Below, piece after piece: positions 6,837-15,078 of a DNA stretch of 64,000 nucleotides. Made by a program: the position numbers and the translations under genes. Under the pieces are notes generated by a model that was given only the letters and a program-made list of their open reading frames with translations, was not told the origin of the DNA and made no database searches. This DNA is from Koleobacter methoxysyntrophicus (GTDB taxonomy: Bacteria > Bacillota > Thermosediminibacteria > Koleobacterales > Koleobacteraceae): NCBI RefSeq assembly GCF_017301615.1, contig NZ_CP059066.1:1781001-1845000 (forward strand), in the 5' to 3' direction. The first letter of the stretch is position 1. Each line of letters opens with the position of its first letter.

Positions 6837-8243
6837 ATGAATAATAAATTTGTTGATAGGGAAAAAGAATTAGAGTTTTTAAATAGTGAGTATTACAAAA
6901 AAGGCTCTTCTCTTATAGTAATTTATGGACGAAGAAGAATAGGTAAAACAGCATTGATAAAAAGGTTTATAAGTAATAAGCCTGCTTTGTATTTTCTTGC
7001 CTCTGAAGAGATGGAAAGGGAAAATTTAAATAACTTTAAGAATTTAATAGCCGGGTTCACAAATAATGAACTTTTAAAAAAAGGTTTTGATTTTTCCTGG
7101 GACGATTTATTTGCCGTACTGAAAGACTACAAAAAAGAGGTAAAAAAGGTCATTGTTATAGATGAGTTTCAATATCTGGGAAAGGCTAATAATGCATTTC
7201 CATCTATATTACAGAGGATTTGGGATACTATGCTGAAAGATGAAAATATTATGGTTATTTTATGCGGTTCATTAATTAATATGATGGAAAGTCAGACCCT
7301 TTCATATTCAAGCCCTTTATACGGCAGGAGAACAGGTCAGATTAAGCTGAAACAAATAAGTTTTTTGGATTATGGAGATTTTTTTGAAAATAAAAGTGAA
7401 GATGAACTTATCCAATTTTATGCTGTAACTGGAGGTGTGCCTAAGTATATTGAAGCTTTTAAAGAGGAACGGGAGATATTTGAGGGTATCAGAAAAAAAA
7501 TTTTAAATAGACAAAGTTTCTTATATGAAGAACCTGTATTTTTGCTGGAAAAAGAAGTTGCAGATATCGGAAGTTATTTTTCGATAATAAAAACAATTGC
7601 ACATGGAAACCATAAACTGGGCAAACTAGCTGCTGCCCTTGGAGTGAATCAAACAGGATTAACCAAATATTTACGCACCATGATCGATCTAGATTTAATT
7701 GAAAGGCAGGTGCCTATAACAGAAAGCAATCCAGAGAAGAGTAAAAGAGGCCTGTATTTTATAAAAGATAATTTCATTGAGTTTTGGTTTAAATTTATAT
7801 ATCCGTATAGAAGTTATATAGAGATGGAAGATACAGGATTTGTCATGGGTAAGATAAAAGATAGTTTTATAGACTACCATGTAAGTTTTGTTTATAAAAA
7901 GATATGTATGGAAAAAATGTGGGCAATGAACAGAGAAAATAAATTCAGTTTCAAAATTTTGAAACTGGGCAGGTGGTGGAATAACTCGCAGGAAATAGAT
8001 ATAGTTGGGTTGAATGAAGAAACCGGAGATATAATTTTTGGAGAATGCAAATATTTAAATACAAAAGTAGACCTTAATGTGTTTTACAGCTTACTTCAAA
8101 AATCGAAAGAGGTAAACTGGAAAAAAGGAAATCGAAGAGAGCACTTTATTATTTTTAGCAGGTCAGGGTTTTCACCCCATTTAATAGAGCTATCAAAAAA
8201 GAGGACTGATTTGATATTGATAAATCGGCTGGATTCGAAATGA
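6837..8243 (+). CDS. AAA-type ATPase with C-terminal DUF234 nuclease-like domain
   Basis: About 468 aa. The N-terminal ATPase (archaeal-ATPase family, PF01637 type) begins FVDREKELEFLN with Walker A YGRRRIGKTAL and Walker B VIVIDEFQYLG. A winged-helix region follows (LAAALGVNQTGLTKYLRTM). The C-terminal DUF234 domain has EIDIVGLNEETGDIIFGECK, a PD-(D/E)XK nuclease-like pattern (E/D ... ECK). The family is widespread in archaea and anaerobic bacteria, often in mobile or defence contexts; the function is not known. ATG 6837 is the first codon that fits the family N-terminus, but it lacks a clear ribosome binding site; GTG 6801 is the alternative. It is AT-richer than the neighbours, suggesting acquisition. 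Confidence 0.85.
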   Translation: MNNKFVDREKELEFLNSEYYKKGSSLIVIYGRRRIGKTALIKRFISNKPALYFLASEEMERENLNNFKNLIAGFTNNELLKKGFDFSWDDLFAVLKDYKKEVKKVIVIDEFQYLGKANNAFPSILQRIWDTMLKDENIMVILCGSLINMMESQTLSYSSPLYGRRTGQIKLKQISFLDYGDFFENKSEDELIQFYAVTGGVPKYIEAFKEEREIFEGIRKKILNRQSFLYEEPVFLLEKEVADIGSYFSIIKTIAHGNHKLGKLAAALGVNQTGLTKYLRTMIDLDLIERQVPITESNPEKSKRGLYFIKDNFIEFWFKFIYPYRSYIEMEDTGFVMGKIKDSFIDYHVSFVYKKICMEKMWAMNRENKFSFKILKLGRWWNNSQEIDIVGLNEETGDIIFGECKYLNTKVDLNVFYSLLQKSKEVNWKKGNRREHFIIFSRSGFSPHLIELSKKRTDLILINRLDSK

Positions 8244-8266
8244 TTGTCTGAAAATTCTGAGCAATC

Positions 8267-9550
8267 CTATTCATCATCTGCCCGATCCTTCAAAAACGTG
8301 GAAAGGAAGGTCCCGATAGAAATGAGGATAGCCGTAAACAAAAAAACGTAGACATAGGAAAAGTGTTGGATAATGAACCCTCCCAAGAGGGGGAAAAAGG
8401 TTGCAGGGGTGCCCATTGTATTGTAAAGGCCTACATAAACTGCCCTGTTTTCGTCTCCGGTAATCTCCAGGAGATAATTATTATACCCCGTCCACATGCC
8501 GGTTATCGTGAAACCTATGCTTATATACAGTAAAAGGTATATCGGAATAAGCAGGGAATCTATTCCCAGGTTGAAGCCTGCAGCAGCGATAAGGGCAAGA
8601 CAAGGAGTGGCTGCAGCCGAAACCCCTGTAAGGGTTATCACCCTCTTGTTACTGAGATTATCGCTCAAATATCCCCATATATGGCTTGATATAAGGTAAC
8701 CTATCATCTGAGCAGATACAAAATAGCCTACAATATCCTGAGGAAACATCAGAACATTTCGGGCAAAAATAACGTAAAAGGGAAGGGAAAGGAACATAGC
8801 CCTTGTCATAAAGCTGACCCCTATAACCCTGGCGAAATTCCTGTCCTTTGAAAATATATCCAGTATCCACCGAAAATATTCTTTATAGCCCATCTTCCTG
8901 CCGTTAATCCTTGAAGGGGGTTCCTTTACGAGGCTGAAGGAGACAAAGGATACCATAAGGGCAGTAAAACCCGTAAGAAATATGATACCGTAATTGATAG
9001 GAAAGGTTAGTTTCGGGCTTTCCAGAATTCCCTTTATGAAAAAGCCTGCCCCAAAGGCAAGACCGCCTCCTATAAACTGGGAAGTTGCCAGGAGGCGCCC
9101 CCTTTGTCCCGGCGGTATTGTTTTACCCATAATATCTACCCATGGAACACCGCTAAAGCCGTCGGCAAAGGAGAAAACGATATAAAACAAATAAAAGATA
9201 AGAAGAGCTGCTGAAGGATGCTTTCCGGCCAGTAAAAAGGCCGTAATGGCCAGAGCCCCGGCTGAAAAACGCATTAAAGCAAAACAGATAATGCCCAGGG
9301 GTTTTTTTCTTACCATACCCTGAACGTAATTTGCCACAAATAATTGGGGCAAAAACCAGCCGCAGTTCCTTATTGTTGACGATAAACCGATAAGGATGTT
9401 GCTGTCGGTAAGCTGGCTGAGGAAAGCGGGGATTATTGAGTTGGGTTCAAAGAAAGCATTCCCGACATTGAAGAAAATACAGTCAGCGGCATAACAATTG
9501 TAATTATGCCTGCGGTCCTTTTCTGTCAACGGTTTTTCCATATGTTCCAT
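8267..9550 (-). CDS. MFS transporter
   Basis: 427-aa major facilitator with about twelve hydrophobic helices. ATG 9550 follows AAAAGGAGAA; the in-frame ATG at 9580 lacks such a site. Features include a cytosolic N-terminus (MEHMEKPLTEKDRRHNYNCY), a cytosolic loop KTIPPGQRGRLLATSQ after helix 4 typical of MFS proteins of unknown substrate, and a second-half repeat beginning near residue 245. It converges on the DUF234 gene with a 23-bp gap. The substrate cannot be stated. Confidence 0.85.
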   Translation of the reverse strand: MEHMEKPLTEKDRRHNYNCYAADCIFFNVGNAFFEPNSIIPAFLSQLTDSNILIGLSSTIRNCGWFLPQLFVANYVQGMVRKKPLGIICFALMRFSAGALAITAFLLAGKHPSAALLIFYLFYIVFSFADGFSGVPWVDIMGKTIPPGQRGRLLATSQFIGGGLAFGAGFFIKGILESPKLTFPINYGIIFLTGFTALMVSFVSFSLVKEPPSRINGRKMGYKEYFRWILDIFSKDRNFARVIGVSFMTRAMFLSLPFYVIFARNVLMFPQDIVGYFVSAQMIGYLISSHIWGYLSDNLSNKRVITLTGVSAAATPCLALIAAAGFNLGIDSLLIPIYLLLYISIGFTITGMWTGYNNYLLEITGDENRAVYVGLYNTMGTPATFFPLLGGFIIQHFSYVYVFLFTAILISIGTFLSTFLKDRADDE

Positions 9551-9722
9551 AGCTATTCTCCTTTTTAATACATCATTCATTATTTATAATCTTAAAGTTT
9601 CTACATGAATAGCAAAAACCCTTTTCCATTGAAAAAGAAGGAATATTTGAATATATACCGAATACTTATTATAAAATATAATATGAATTTGGCAATTGTA
9701 ATTGGCATATTTAAAAATCGTC

Positions 9723-9823
9723 ATTTCTCCGAACCAGAGGACTAAGGGAAATAATTCCTATGAAATCTGGTCGCCAGGGTGTATCTGGAAACGGATATGC
9801 CTCCCTTATCGGAAAGGAGAAAT
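9723..9823 (+). ncRNA. Moco riboswitch aptamer
   Basis: A molybdenum-cofactor RNA motif heading the Moco operon. P1 is an 8-bp perfect helix, ATTTCTCC (9723-9730) with GGAGAAAT (9816-9823). Inside, ACCAGA (9733-9738) pairs with TCTGGT (9766-9771). The conserved core GCCAGGG, then GGATATGCCTCCC, then TATCGGAAAGG closely follows the E. coli moaA leader, which has CCAGGG ... GCCTCCC ... TATCTGGAAAGG. Everything downstream for 6.5 kb makes or uses Moco, which supports the call. Whether it senses Moco or tungsten cofactor cannot be told. Confidence 0.92.
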
Positions 9824-9874
9824 TTAATCAAATTTCCCGGCTGTTCCGATAAGGGGCAGTCGGTTAATTTATTT
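9803..9874 (+). promoter_or_regulatory. Predicted expression platform of the Moco riboswitch
   Basis: CCCTTATCGGAA (9803-9814), part of the aptamer core and P1 neck, is perfectly complementary over 12 nt to TTCCGATAAGGG (9844-9855). The latter lies in the loop of a second hairpin, CCGGCTG (9837-9843) with CAGTCGG (9857-9863), followed by TTAATTTATTT. The two pairings exclude each other. Inference: with ligand the aptamer folds and the downstream hairpin, a weak terminator, forms; without ligand the 12-bp helix replaces both. Confidence 0.65.
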
Positions 9875-9946
9875 AAGTCTGCTTTAAGCCAGCAACTGAT
9901 GCAGATTTCTGAATTACCTCATTTAAAGAGCAAGGAGGGAGCATTG

Positions 9947-10123
9947 ATGGAATTGAAAAGGGAGATAATAGAAAGGATTGCAATGAAATGCCCGGATGGG
10001 GAAATTACCTGCCGAAAGGCATTCCAGCTTGCAGATGAACTGGGAATCACTTTGAGGCAGATGGGGGAGGCCCTGAATCAGTTGAAGATAAAGATTACGG
10101 GCTGTCAGTTAGGATGTTTCTAG
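9947..10123 (+). CDS. Small conserved protein of the Moco operon, 58 aa
   Basis: ATG 9947 follows AAGGAGGGA at 9932-9940, the best start in this frame; the longer open frame upstream runs through the riboswitch and is not coding. The protein looks like a small winged-helix or helical fold: residues 3-13 helical, then CPDGEITCRKAFQLADELGI and a recognition-like helix RQMGEALNQLK. It ends in ITGCQLGCF, a C-x3-C pair. As first gene after the Moco riboswitch it may be a Mo/W-related regulator or metal-binding accessory. I do not recognise a named family. Confidence 0.75.
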   Translation: MELKREIIERIAMKCPDGEITCRKAFQLADELGITLRQMGEALNQLKIKITGCQLGCF

Positions 10124-10149
10124 AAAATATGAGAACAGGGGGTTTTTTT

Positions 10150-10827
10150 ATGGATAGATCCGGGGAACTTAAAGATAAAATCCTGGAATGGGGCGGGAGC
10201 GATGTGGGGTTTTCCAGGGTAGAGGATTTTCTGCCACAGGCACATAAGCATCTAAAATGGGCTGTTACCGTTGTTTTTCGCCTTTCGGACCAGATTATCA
10301 ACGATATTTCTGAAGGTCCAACCCATACCTATTTTCACCATTACAGGCATGTAAATGCACTGCTTGACCAAATAACCCTGAGAGCCTCTTCCCTCATTCA
10401 GGAATGGGGGCATCTTGCTATGGCTGTTCCCGCATCCCAGACCGTTGACAGGGAAGGTTTTAGAGGCTTTTTCCAGCACAAAACGGCAGCAACCAGGGCG
10501 GGTCTGGGGTGGATCGGAAAGAATGCCCTGCTGATTACCGGGAAGTACGGGCCGAGGGTAAGGCTTGCAACTATATTGACGGATATGCCCCTTCCTGAAG
10601 GGGTGCCTGTTGAAGAAAGCGGATGCGGTAACTGCAGGGAATGTGTTTTGAGGTGTCCCGCTCTGGCCCTGAGGGGGGAAAACTGGGCCCCCGGTAAGGA
10701 AAGAAGCCTCCTGGTTGATGCCCTGGCGTGCAGCACATATATGAAGGAACATTTCGGTCATATAGGCAGGGGTTCAGTATGCGGAATGTGTATTGAAGCC
10801 TGTCCCAGGGGTAGGGGTAACCGTTAA
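10150..10827 (+). CDS. QueG-like 4Fe-4S double-cluster protein
   Basis: 225-aa protein beginning ATG 10150 after AACAGGGGG. The middle (AATRAGLGWIGKNALLITGKYG) is the core of the epoxyqueuosine-reductase-like family. Two cysteine groups follow: CGNCRECVLRCP (a complete C-x2-C-x2-3-C-x3-CP ferredoxin motif) and CGMCIEACPRG near the C-terminus, implying two [4Fe-4S] clusters. QueG is about 310-380 aa, has a cobalamin-binding N-terminal domain and acts on tRNA; this protein is shorter and sits in a Moco operon, so an electron-transfer or reductase role linked to the cofactor is more likely than queuosine synthesis. The extreme C-terminus and stop codon lie in a duplicated 17-bp sequence. Confidence 0.75.
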   Translation: MDRSGELKDKILEWGGSDVGFSRVEDFLPQAHKHLKWAVTVVFRLSDQIINDISEGPTHTYFHHYRHVNALLDQITLRASSLIQEWGHLAMAVPASQTVDREGFRGFFQHKTAATRAGLGWIGKNALLITGKYGPRVRLATILTDMPLPEGVPVEESGCGNCRECVLRCPALALRGENWAPGKERSLLVDALACSTYMKEHFGHIGRGSVCGMCIEACPRGRGNR

Positions 10828-10917
10828 AGCAAAGCAGCAGCAGCACTGCTTAAAATGGGAAGCAATACTGCTTAAAATGGGAATAGATAAAAAGTGAAGT
10901 TAACCGTTAAAGCAAAG
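10818..10917 (+). repeat. Nested short direct repeats between the QueG-like gene and moeA
   Basis: TAACCGTTAAAGCAAAG occurs at 10818-10834 and again at 10901-10917. ACTGCTTAAAATGGGAA occurs at 10845-10861 and 10867-10883, a 22-base period. The first copy of the 17-mer supplies the last codons and TAA of the QueG-like gene; the second runs into the moeA ribosome binding site. This looks like a recent local duplication. Confidence 0.85.
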
Positions 10918-10927
10918 GGGTGAAGAG

Positions 10928-12157
10928 ATGCCGGAATTCTTTAAAGTTATGTCAGTGGATGAAGTTAAGGAAAAGATACGGGAATGGTTCGGCCACTTAA
11001 AGCCTGAAGGGGAAAGGGTACCTATTGAAGACGGCCTTGACAGGGTGCTGTTTGAGGATGTAATATCCCCTGAAAACCTGCCCGGCTTTGACAGGTCCGC
11101 GGTGGATGGATATGCCCTGAAAGCGGAGGATACCTTCGGGGCATCGGAAGCAATGCCGGCACTCCTCGAAGTCATAGGGGAGATAGGGATGGGCCAGGTG
11201 CCTGCCATGTGTTTGGGTTCCGGACAGGCTGCGGGAATATCTACCGGAGGCATGCTGCCCGAAGGGGCCGACAGCGTTGTGATGATTGAAGATACCGATT
11301 TACTAGGAGATAAAACCCTTAACATATATAAAGCCGTATCCCCTGGGGAGAATGTAATAAGACGGGATGAAGATATAAAAAAAGGAGAAACCCTATTAAA
11401 GAAGGGCCACCGCCTCAGGCCCCAGGATATAGGTGCACTGGCCGGGGTGGGAATTACCCGGGTTGACGTTTCTAGGAGGCCCAGGGTAGTTATTATATCT
11501 ACGGGGGATGAGCTGGTAGAACCCGCTGCAGTACCCCGTATAGGGCAGATAAGAGATATTAATTCATATACCCTTTCGGGCCTTGTCCAGCAGTACGGAG
11601 GAGAACCGCTCAGGTTCGGCATAATACAGGATACCTATAATGCCCTCTTTGAAGCAGTCGAAAAGGGCATTGCAGAAGGCGACATGGTGGTAATATCGGG
11701 CGGAAGTTCAGTGGGGACCAGGGATGTAACGGGAAGGGTTATCGGGGATTTAGGAAGCCCCGGTGTCCTTGTCCACGGTGTATCGGTAAAACCCGGAAAA
11801 CCCACGATTATAGCCTCCGCGGGCGGAAAACCCGTATTGGGGTTACCCGGGCACCCCGTATCTGCCATGGTCATATTCGGAATCTTCGGAAGGGAAATTA
11901 TCAACCTAAAACTGGGTTACAGGGGTGGCAGCCTGAAGGTAAAAGCGGTAATGGGCAGGAATATAGCCTCTTCTGCCGGGAGGGAGGATTATATCAGGAT
12001 TTCACTGATAGAAAATCACGGACAGCTGACAGCCATCCCGGTTCTAGGGAAATCGGGGCTGATTTCCACTATGGTTAAGGCCCGCGGCACGGTGAAAATT
12101 CCTGCCTGTAAGGAAGGGATACGGGAAGGGGAGCCGGTGGATGTGGAGATTTTTTAA
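10928..12157 (+). CDS. moeA: Molybdopterin molybdenumtransferase MoeA
   Basis: 409-aa enzyme inserting molybdate (or tungstate) into adenylated molybdopterin. It has the four-domain MoeA layout: DRSAVDGYAL near residue 57, then TGGMLPEGADSVVMIED, the MogA-like catalytic domain with STGDEL and SGGSSVGTRD, GLPGHPVSA, and a C-terminal beta domain. ATG 10928 follows AAGGGGTGAAGAG. It is followed after 20 bases by a second, fused moeA. Confidence 0.95.
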   Translation: MPEFFKVMSVDEVKEKIREWFGHLKPEGERVPIEDGLDRVLFEDVISPENLPGFDRSAVDGYALKAEDTFGASEAMPALLEVIGEIGMGQVPAMCLGSGQAAGISTGGMLPEGADSVVMIEDTDLLGDKTLNIYKAVSPGENVIRRDEDIKKGETLLKKGHRLRPQDIGALAGVGITRVDVSRRPRVVIISTGDELVEPAAVPRIGQIRDINSYTLSGLVQQYGGEPLRFGIIQDTYNALFEAVEKGIAEGDMVVISGGSSVGTRDVTGRVIGDLGSPGVLVHGVSVKPGKPTIIASAGGKPVLGLPGHPVSAMVIFGIFGREIINLKLGYRGGSLKVKAVMGRNIASSAGREDYIRISLIENHGQLTAIPVLGKSGLISTMVKARGTVKIPACKEGIREGEPVDVEIF

Positions 12158-12177
12158 ATGGGAATGGGGTGAAATAA

Positions 12178-14106
12178 TTGAAAAGAAGAGATATATATCT
12201 GGATAACCTTCCGGTTGATGAAGCAAAACGGAGATTTATGGAGCGCCTTGAAGAGCTCGGTGCCCTTAGGCCCCTTAACGGAGAGAAGATCCCCGTTTCC
12301 TCTTCCCTGGGAAGGGTTACGGCAGGGGCTGTGTACGCTAAAATTTCTTCTCCCCATTACAACTCTGCAGCTGTGGACGGTATTGCCGTGAGGGCACGGG
12401 ATACCTTTGGGGCCTCTGAAACGAACCCTGTCAGGCTTACGAAAGAGCAGTGCAGATACGTGGATACGGGTGATCCCCTTCCGGATGGATTCGATGCCGT
12501 TGTCATGGTCGAAGATATTCAGCCCCTTGAAAACGGTGAGGTGGAACTGATTTCAGCCGTATACCCGTGGCAGCACGTAAGGCCTATAGGGGAAGACATA
12601 GTAGCTGCCGAAATGATACTTCCCGAAAATCACAGGATCAGGCCGCAGGATATAGGTGCTATGCTGGCGGGGGGCGTCCTGGAGGTTGAGGTCAGGAGGA
12701 GGCCCGTAGTCTCCATAATACCTACGGGCACAGAACTGGTCAAACCCGGTTCGCCTTTAAATCCCGGTGATATCACTGAATACAATTCAGAGGTCCTTAA
12801 GGGCTTTGTCCTTGAATGGGGAGGAACCGCAAATATATCGGATATTAAGGCAGATGATTATTCCCTCATCAGGGATGAAATCCTTAAGGCCCTGAGTACT
12901 TCGGATATCGTTATTGTAAATGCCGGTTCTTCGGCCGGTTCCGAGGACTATACTTCTTCGATAGTGGAAGAAATTGGGGAACTGCTGGTCCACGGTATTG
13001 CATCCAAACCGGGGAAACCGGTAATTCTCGGCATTGCAGGGGGAAAACCGGTAATAGGGATACCCGGATATCCCGTTTCTGCTGTCCTGGCCTTTGACCT
13101 TTTTGTAAAACCCCTGGTTTTCAGGCTTCAGGGGACTCTTCCACCGGAACGGACCAGGATAAAGGCCACAGCTGCCAGGAAGATACCTTCAAAAATCGGG
13201 GTCGAAGAATACCTGAGGGTGAAGCTGGGTGATGTGGGAGGCAGGATGATAGCAACCCCTCTGGCAAGGGGTGCAGGGGTTATTACTTCCCTTGTAAGGG
13301 CTGACGGTATCCTAAAGATTCCGGCTCCCCTTGAGGGCTTTCATGCAGGTGAAGAAATCGAGGTAGAGCTCTTGAGGGAAAAGAGGGATATCGAAAACAC
13401 GGTAGTCGTTATAGGCAGCCACGATTTAGCCCTGGACATCCTGGGTGACCATATCAGGAGGAGATACCCCCATATTTCCCTTTCTTCTGCCCATGTGGGC
13501 AGCATGGGAGGTATAATGGCCTTGAAAAAGGGGGAAACCCACGGGGCCGGTATTCACCTTTTGGACCCCGAAACAGGGGAGTACAACATACCCTATCTCG
13601 AGAAATACCTACCCGGCAAGGAGATTGTCCTTGTAAATCTGGCCTATAGAGACCAGGGGATTATGGTTAAGAAAGGGAATCCGAAGAATATAAAGAATGT
13701 GGGCGACCTTGCCAGAGAAGGGATTACCTTCGTAAACCGTCAGAAGGGGGCAGGGACCAGGCTTCTCCTCGATTATGAACTTAAGAAGCTCGGAATATCA
13801 CCTGAAAGAATAATGGGCTATGAGAGGGAAGAGTATACCCATATGGCGGTAGCGGCTGCTGTAGCCGGAGGTTCGGCAGATGCAGGTCTTGGAATACTGG
13901 CTGCAGCTAATTCCCTTGGCCTTGACTTCATACCCGTTGCCCGGGAAAGATACGACCTGGCTATACCGGCAGAATTCATGGGACTTGAAAGGGTTAAGGC
14001 TATGCTGGAAACAATAAATACCCCGCAGTTCAAAAAGGCCCTGGAGGCCTTAGGGGGATATCATACTGAAAAGACAGGGGAGGTCTTAAAGGAGGGACGG
14101 GTATGA
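12178..14106 (+). CDS. MoeA fused to a periplasmic-binding-protein-like domain
   Basis: 642 aa from TTG 12178 (GGGGTGAAA upstream). Residues 1-405 are a complete MoeA paralog: YNSAAVDGIAVRARDTFGAS, DAVVMVED, PTGTELVKPG, NAGSSAGSEDYT, GIPGYPVSAVL. Residues about 410-640 are a PBP-like domain (PF12727 type): VVIGSHDLALDILGDHI, then VNRQKGAGTRLLLDYELKKL and a segment for ligand closure. Such domains bind molybdate or tungstate in ModA/TupA relatives. Note GSEDYT replaces the GTRDVT form of the first MoeA. Two MoeA copies often split Mo and W duties in anaerobes; which does what is not visible. Its TGA overlaps the moaA start by 4 bases. Confidence 0.9.
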   Translation: MKRRDIYLDNLPVDEAKRRFMERLEELGALRPLNGEKIPVSSSLGRVTAGAVYAKISSPHYNSAAVDGIAVRARDTFGASETNPVRLTKEQCRYVDTGDPLPDGFDAVVMVEDIQPLENGEVELISAVYPWQHVRPIGEDIVAAEMILPENHRIRPQDIGAMLAGGVLEVEVRRRPVVSIIPTGTELVKPGSPLNPGDITEYNSEVLKGFVLEWGGTANISDIKADDYSLIRDEILKALSTSDIVIVNAGSSAGSEDYTSSIVEEIGELLVHGIASKPGKPVILGIAGGKPVIGIPGYPVSAVLAFDLFVKPLVFRLQGTLPPERTRIKATAARKIPSKIGVEEYLRVKLGDVGGRMIATPLARGAGVITSLVRADGILKIPAPLEGFHAGEEIEVELLREKRDIENTVVVIGSHDLALDILGDHIRRRYPHISLSSAHVGSMGGIMALKKGETHGAGIHLLDPETGEYNIPYLEKYLPGKEIVLVNLAYRDQGIMVKKGNPKNIKNVGDLAREGITFVNRQKGAGTRLLLDYELKKLGISPERIMGYEREEYTHMAVAAAVAGGSADAGLGILAAANSLGLDFIPVARERYDLAIPAEFMGLERVKAMLETINTPQFKKALEALGGYHTEKTGEVLKEGRV

Positions 14107-15074
14107 AGGACAGATACGGAAGGGAAATAGAGTATTTAAGGATATCAGTAACGGACAGGTGCAATTTCCGGTGCCGGTACTGTATGCCTGAAGATGGGGT
14201 AATCCCCAAGAGTCACGATGACATCCTGACCTTTGAAGAGATGGTAGATATAGTAAAAGTCGGCATTGCTGCAGGGATAAATAAGATAAGGGTAACAGGG
14301 GGAGAACCCCTTGTCAGAAAGGGGACTGTTGATTTTATTGCCAAACTCAAACGAGTCAGCGGTATAAAGGATATATCCATGACCACCAACGGTTCCCTTC
14401 TGGCCGAGATGGCTGTTCCTCTGAAAAAAGCGGGCCTTGACAGGGTAAATATCAGCCTCGATACATTACAGCCCGACAGATTCAAGTGGATAACCAGAAC
14501 GGGCTGCCTTGCCGAGGTCTTAGAAGGAATGGAAAAGGCTCTGGATGCAGGCCTTTCCCCCGTTAAGGTTAATTGTGTCATCTCAAAGGGGTTCAATGAT
14601 GACGAACTAGAAGATTTTATTTATCTGACACACCATTATCCCGTTCATGTTCGTTTTATCGAACTAATGCCCTTGGGAGATGACGAATGGTCCAGAAACG
14701 GTTATATCCCTAACGGTGAGTTGATTAAAAGAATCAAGCAGACCCTTAAGCCCGTTGAAGGGGTAAGGGGTAATGGCCCTGCCGTATATTACAGGGCACA
14801 GGGAGCGATTGGAACCATAGGCTTTATAAGCCCGTTAAGCCAGCACTTCTGTGGAAGGTGCAACCGCTTGAGGCTTACCGCCGACGGCAAGTTGAAGCCC
14901 TGCCTCGAATCCGATGTGGAGTTTGACATTAAAGGTGTTATAAGACACGGAGGCGGTGAAGAAGATATCAAAAGGGTTTTCAGAATGGCCGTCGAAGCAA
15001 AACCCCTCCACCACAACATGGTTCAGGGGGAATACAGGGCAAGGAACCGAAAAATGTCCCAGATTGGAGGGTAG
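14103..15074 (+). CDS. moaA: GTP 3',8-cyclase MoaA
   Basis: 323-aa radical SAM enzyme for the first step of molybdopterin synthesis (GTP to 3',8-cyclo-7,8-dihydro-GTP). The N-terminal radical SAM motif is CNFRCRYC (residues about 18-25), with GGEPLVRKG for SAM binding. The C-terminal auxiliary cluster is present: CGRCNRLRLTADGKLKPC. The protein ends in Gly-Gly (SQIGG), which reaches into the active site. ATGA overlap with the upstream gene implies translational coupling. Confidence 0.97.
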   Translation: MKDRYGREIEYLRISVTDRCNFRCRYCMPEDGVIPKSHDDILTFEEMVDIVKVGIAAGINKIRVTGGEPLVRKGTVDFIAKLKRVSGIKDISMTTNGSLLAEMAVPLKKAGLDRVNISLDTLQPDRFKWITRTGCLAEVLEGMEKALDAGLSPVKVNCVISKGFNDDELEDFIYLTHHYPVHVRFIELMPLGDDEWSRNGYIPNGELIKRIKQTLKPVEGVRGNGPAVYYRAQGAIGTIGFISPLSQHFCGRCNRLRLTADGKLKPCLESDVEFDIKGVIRHGGGEEDIKRVFRMAVEAKPLHHNMVQGEYRARNRKMSQIGG

Positions 15075-15078
15075 GTAT

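Noticed and set aside
9779-9946. Upstream in-frame extension of the 58-aa Moco-operon protein
   Set aside because: It runs through the Moco riboswitch and its platform; the strong AAGGAGGGA site favours the later ATG 9947.
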